Origin: Chondrus crispus
Lineage: Eukaryota; Rhodophyta; Florideophyceae; Gigartinales; Gigartinaceae
NCBI RefSeq assembly: GCF_000350225.1
Contig: NW_005179326.1
Span: forward strand, 343,957 to 407,956
Length of the DNA stretch: 64,000 bases
Reading direction: 5' to 3'
Shown here: piece by piece, positions 60,159 to 64,000 of the stretch
Layout: every line of letters begins with the position of its first letter
Numbering within the stretch: the first letter of the stretch is position 1
Notes under the pieces: model-generated
What the model was told of the DNA's origin: nothing
Seen by the model: only the letters and a program-made list of their open reading frames with translations
Database searches by the model: none
Program-made: the position numbers and the translations under genes

Positions 60159-60751
60159 TGTAGTATAATCACCCCCAACGACGAGGGGGGTGAGTACTGA
60201 CAGTTCGGAAAGACCCCGATCGGCGGGAAGACAGAAGCACGGCCCACCCACGGTACCGAGCACGGGCTCGAGGTAGCGGTGGTAGAGCGGGATCGGGGAG
60301 GACGCGCGCACGCGCGAGCGGTTCTACGCCTCGACGCCCCGGAGCGGTACTGGGTGACGTTCCAGTACCGACGGGCGGAGGCGGAGCCGGCTCGTGGGCG
60401 TGCTACGCGCGTCCTCAACCCGCGCGCGGTGCTGCTTCTAGGTAAAACGGACGGAAGTACCTAAAAGTAAGCGGGCGGACCAAGGTGGAGGATCCTTGAC
60501 AAGTCCGTGCTTGTCGTCCTCCACCGCCGGCGGTCCGCTCATATTTAATGTACATTGTAGTCTATCATAACTCTACAGTAGTGCCGGTCTACCGACACTG
60601 TAACGCTGTCAGCCGGCGGGGCTGACAGTCCACGTGTAGTACGCGTCCCGAACACGTGGACGACACGTGTGTGCGCGCATGGCTGTAAGGCTCGTTGCCT
60701 TACTGTCCCTGATCCAATTCTAATCTAATTTCCGTTTGGGGTTATACCACA
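60159..60751 (+). repeat. 5' LTR of a GC-rich retroelement
   Basis: Begins TGTAGTATAATCACCCCC and ends TTATACCACA, 593 bp. Homologous throughout to the solo LTR at 47032-47732, which defines the ends. Contains the same GGCGGAGCCGGCTCGTGGGCG and AAGTCCGTGCTTGTC boxes and a CTGTCAGC..GCTGACAG hairpin. The second LTR lies outside the window. Orientation is inferred from the long plus-strand ORF downstream. Confidence 0.75.
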
Positions 60752-62528
60752 TCACCCCCCCCTCGAGTGTGAACGTCCGCGTTCACTCCTGAGGCTTGTA
60801 GAATCTGTCCGTCCCACTGCCTGAACCTTCGCCAGCACCGCCGACGGTGGACAAACTCCCTGGCGCTCTTGCGTCCGTGCGTTTCTGTCATCCGCGATCG
60901 CCATTCCCCGTCCGAGTGGTTTTGCGATCGAGGGTGGCCTTTCCTAGAACTCCTCCTGTGCCCGTCCCTGGATTCTTTTTCCTTCCTTGTCCTACCGACC
61001 CACCTTCTCGAGTCCGCGTTGTCCGCCGCCCTCCACTGCAGCGGTTTCCAGTTCTGAGTTCCGCAACCAATGTCAGGTTCGGTCCTTCCCAGGTCGACTA
61101 ACTCAGTCTTACAGCTGCACGGCGTGTTGCTCGCGATCCCGACGACCCCTTCCCGCCTCTTACGATTGCTCCTGTCCTTCCATCTTGTTCGTTCCTCTTC
61201 TCTCTATTCTGAACAATGTATCTGTAGGGGTTTCACTCTTGTCAGACCGGGGTAGTGTCATCTCTGCACGGTGGCGTGAGGTGGTGTCTGCTGCGAAAGC
61301 AGGGCACGGTGTGCTTGATCGTTCGGGCACGGGACGAGGTGCAGGTGGTCGTACTCGATGCTCGTATGAGCAACTGGTCCTTCCTTCCGTCCGCGCGGTG
61401 TCCGGTTTGTGCGAATGGGCGGGCTTTGCTCCTTGATACGGATCAGTGTGGCGGTGCCCCCCCGATCCTCGCGACGGCAGTTGTCAACCGGACCGTGGTT
61501 GGTGACATCATGCTGTGCTACGCCCATACTGCTCGTGTGGCTGCGCGTGGCGGAATGCCCCACGCGTGCGAGGGACCGGTCTCCCCTGAGTCGGAGTCTC
61601 CGTCGGTCCTTCTCCTCTTCCTAATTATTTTCGACGTCGTACGGGGCGGTTGCCTTAGACAAGCGGCGCTCATTCCGGTGTTTTCCGTACGGCCCCTCGC
61701 GTCGCAGATCTAAGCGTCGGAGCCGGTTTCGTCGGCGTGGTTGTTTGCACCCCGTCCACGCGCGGTGTGTCGAGTGCCTCCTTTCGTGGCCCCGTTTTCC
61801 TTCTTCGGCCAACTGCACGCGTGTTCGCAACGACCAGACCATATTATCTCTCACAGCTGTTCACAGCGCCCCGAAAGCGGCGACCTGCGTGACAATAGCC
61901 TCAACACGCATACCCCCTCCTCAGTCAGACCCCTTTGTGACCGCGCGGCGTATATCAGTCACCGGGTCTCGGGACCCTAGCATTGCCCGAGGAGCCCGTT
62001 GGTCCGGAGCGGGGAGAGAGCGTGCTTCCGTCGCGCACGCCGCAAGAGTCCGAAAGGGGTCCCGGTCCCCTTGGCCTACGGGGCATCCTCTCCGGGGACC
62101 CTTGGGCGACGGACTTGCGCATACGCGCTTTCGACGAGCGGGGGCGTGGGTTGGCATCGGTGGCCGAGAGGGAGTGGCCGAGGCGGTTGTCCTGTGGTGC
62201 ACCTCATGAAAGTGCCCCAGCGTGGTGCGCGTTCGTGCGCGGCGGCGGTTTTCACTCGCCCCGCTGTAGTGCGGGATACGCGGCGGTCCTTACACTGGGC
62301 AAGCTCACGCTGCGTGTGCCGTAGGGTGTCCTGTAAGGCGACGGTTGGCGCATGTCGCGCGCGCGTTCCGCCGATTCCTGAGGTGGCTTGTAGAGCCTTC
62401 GCCCTTCGCTCCCGGGACCCCCACCGGCGCCGCTGGTAGGCAACTCCCGCTCCGCTTCGCGCTGTCCCATTCCTCCTCTTGATAGTCTCGCCCGATCGCC
62501 TCCACTCCGTGATATCGGCCGTCCTATC
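60752..62528 (+). other. Retroelement leader region
   Basis: About 1.8 kb of pyrimidine- and GC-rich sequence between the LTR and the first long ORF. It starts with a C-run (TCACCCCCCCC), not a recognisable tRNA-complementary site. A possible small ORF at 61255-61713 contains CPVCANG and LCYAHTARV, a zinc-ribbon-like spacing, but begins with GTG and its first ATG is at internal codon 38; it is weakly supported. Confidence 0.45.
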
Positions 62529-64000
62529 ATGGCCGACTCGACCTCTCTTCCTCCTCCGCCGCCGTCCGCTGGCGGCAGCAAACCCGTGGCGGCGGGCGCG
62601 TCCGTCGTCGCGATTCCTTTGCCGCGCGGGGTCGGGTCATCGAGCGCGTCCCCTGGATCGCAAGGGGACGACATCGCTCTGACCCGTCCGACCCCGCCGG
62701 CTCCTCCGGCTTTCCAGAAGTCCCGCTCCCGCTCCACGACCGTCTCCGTGGAGCTGGTGGCTCCTCCCGTGGGGCCACCAAAACCGGTCATCGCGTTCCG
62801 TCCGGCTGCCCAACCGACCTCAGCGGCCGTCGTCCTTCCCGTTGCGCATCCGGGCGTCGCCCGCGGCTCTGCCGCTCCCGCGGCGGTGGGGGCGGCTCGT
62901 GTTCCCGACGATGCATCCTTCGGCCGTCGTACCTCCGTACCTCAACCCTCTTCCTCCGGTCGGGAGGGGGAGGTGGCCTCAGCCACGCAGTGGTTCGGGG
63001 TTCCGTCTTCCGATGTCCCACTGCTCTCTGTCGACGAGCTGCAGTACCCTTGGTCACGCCGGGGCCGTTCCGGGATCACCGTGGCGGAGGTGATCTCGTG
63101 CGGGTGGCTTCGACCCGATCTCGCCCGCGTGTTTAAGGTGTACGAGACGGGCGGCCTCGAAGAAGCGTCTTCGGCCCTTCACCGCTTAATGGCCGAAGGC
63201 GGCGGGGTCGGCTACCAGCTCCCGGACGAGCTGCCGGGCGACCGTACATTCGCGTACAGCGTGGCGGAGGTCATCTACGTTGATCGTATGGGGGCGCTCC
63301 TGGCCGGGTCGGTGCAGGTAGACCCCCGACGCTTCGTGCTGTCAGAGTTGGCGGGGCTGTACGTCTCGCCCCGCCCCTACGCCTTCACCAAGCCCCTCGT
63401 GGCTCTACAGAAGTCCTCGTGTTCCTTGATGCGGCTATACGCCGTGGGTTTCGCTCACCACGACTGGTCCGCCTACAGGGGAGAGAACGAGGCGGACGGT
63501 CGTGTCGTCCCATCTGCCGCCTTCGCGTCCGGGTTGTCGGTTGGTGATTTTCCCGCTCTCCCCTTGGTCGTGCGGGAGAGCTTCCCGTCGTTGGGGGTAC
63601 ACCCATTGCTGCCTCCCATTCTGAAACATTTTGGCATCGCGTGCGCCGATCCACAGCACCCAGCCCACCCGCGGCTCGCGTACAACTATGAGCGCGAGTG
63701 GGCGTGGTCCGTGTGCTGTGCTTTCATGTCGGAGGTGTGTATGAACAAGCGTGCGTTCGTGCAGCCCGTCCCCACGGTCACGTTCGTGGGGCGCGTCGCG
63801 TCGGGCCTTCCCGACGTCGCACTGCATCCATCCGACGTCGGCTCTGCTCACGTCCCGTGGACGTTCAACCATGCCATTAGCCTCATGGGCCGGGTCGGAG
63901 AGGTCAGTCCTCTGAACCACCGTTCGTGGATGGACTATACCACAGGCGCCCGTAGCTCCTTCCTGACGTACGAACCAACCATGGACGCCTTCGCCGCGCG
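62529..64000 (+). CDS. Long first ORF of the GC-rich retroelement, probably gag; partial
   Basis: Opens at ATG (MADSTSLPPPPPSAGG) and stays open for 490 codons to the window edge. The first ~130 residues are Pro/Ser/Ala-rich and disordered. A folded region follows from about ATQWFGVPSSDVPLLSVDEL through ITVAEVISCGWLRPDLARVF, YRGENEADGRV and YNYEREWAWSVCCAFMSEV. I recognise no family; no zinc knuckle or enzyme motif appears before the window ends. Position after an LTR and leader suggests gag or the gag part of a polyprotein. GC-rich, unlike the 57-60 kb flank. The 3' part, including any protease or polymerase, is outside the window. Confidence 0.6.
   Translation, partial: MADSTSLPPPPPSAGGSKPVAAGASVVAIPLPRGVGSSSASPGSQGDDIALTRPTPPAPPAFQKSRSRSTTVSVELVAPPVGPPKPVIAFRPAAQPTSAAVVLPVAHPGVARGSAAPAAVGAARVPDDASFGRRTSVPQPSSSGREGEVASATQWFGVPSSDVPLLSVDELQYPWSRRGRSGITVAEVISCGWLRPDLARVFKVYETGGLEEASSALHRLMAEGGGVGYQLPDELPGDRTFAYSVAEVIYVDRMGALLAGSVQVDPRRFVLSELAGLYVSPRPYAFTKPLVALQKSSCSLMRLYAVGFAHHDWSAYRGENEADGRVVPSAAFASGLSVGDFPALPLVVRESFPSLGVHPLLPPILKHFGIACADPQHPAHPRLAYNYEREWAWSVCCAFMSEVCMNKRAFVQPVPTVTFVGRVASGLPDVALHPSDVGSAHVPWTFNHAISLMGRVGEVSPLNHRSWMDYTTGARSSFLTYEPTMDAFAA

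Noticed and set aside
62252..63057. Minus-strand ORFs opposite the retroelement gag-like frame
   Set aside because: GC-rich antisense shadows of the long plus-strand frame, which starts at ATG and is open for 490 codons.

Overview
The window is nuclear DNA from a eukaryote with compact, mostly intron-free genes and a very heavy load of mobile elements. Host-type sequences (HemK/PrmC methyltransferase, HGH1, U2A', MRE11, a DUF1295 protein, a PrsW-type protease) are eukaryotic in type. The mobile fraction includes Ty1/copia, KDZ, pogo, Harbinger-like and Crypton-like elements. Intron-poor genes plus this mixture would fit an alga, perhaps a florideophyte red alga such as Chondrus; that is a guess from style, not proof. 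There are no operons, ribosome binding sites or CRISPR arrays, and I recognised no rRNA or tRNA genes.

Layout. 1-18.7 kb: direct repeats, a PIF1-like helicase, a KDZ-type DDE transposase with a small ORF just upstream, two overlapping unknown ORFs, two tandem arrays, and a very large protein joining a Ulp1-like protease to an SF1 (UPF1-like) helicase. 18.7-31 kb: a graveyard of broken gene copies. It includes an HGH1 fragment inside a TAA-flanked inverted-repeat element, a U2A' fragment in a second such element abutting it, a DUF1295 pseudogene, a papain-fold-like ORF, an intact Ulp1 protease and a frameshifted PrsW-type protease. 31-36.4 kb: a long foldback hairpin and the two best host genes, a HemK-type methyltransferase (+) and a PLP-dependent group II decarboxylase (-).

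36.7-43.65 kb: a recently inserted Ty1/copia element on the minus strand. It has 453-bp LTRs differing at only two positions, GTTTT target duplications, gag, pol, and an extra C2H2 zinc-finger ORF ahead of gag. 43.7-47.8 kb: a TA-flanked pogo/Tigger-like relic, a 26-bp minisatellite, and a 701-bp solo LTR inserted in that minisatellite. 48.2-52.6 kb: a decayed gene combining a tyrosine-recombinase-like region, a RecQ helicase and a cysteine cluster, followed by about 1.1 kb of degenerate short repeats and an assembly gap. 55.7-59.7 kb: an MRE11 pseudogene and an intact Crypton-like tyrosine recombinase. 60.2-64 kb: the 5' LTR (relative of the solo LTR) and leader of a GC-rich retroelement whose long first ORF runs off the window.

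Most coding capacity is therefore selfish-element machinery: transposases, recombinases, helicases and Ulp1-type proteases. Several ORFs lack an ATG at the far upstream end of the open frame, so their starts are uncertain; this is stated entry by entry.
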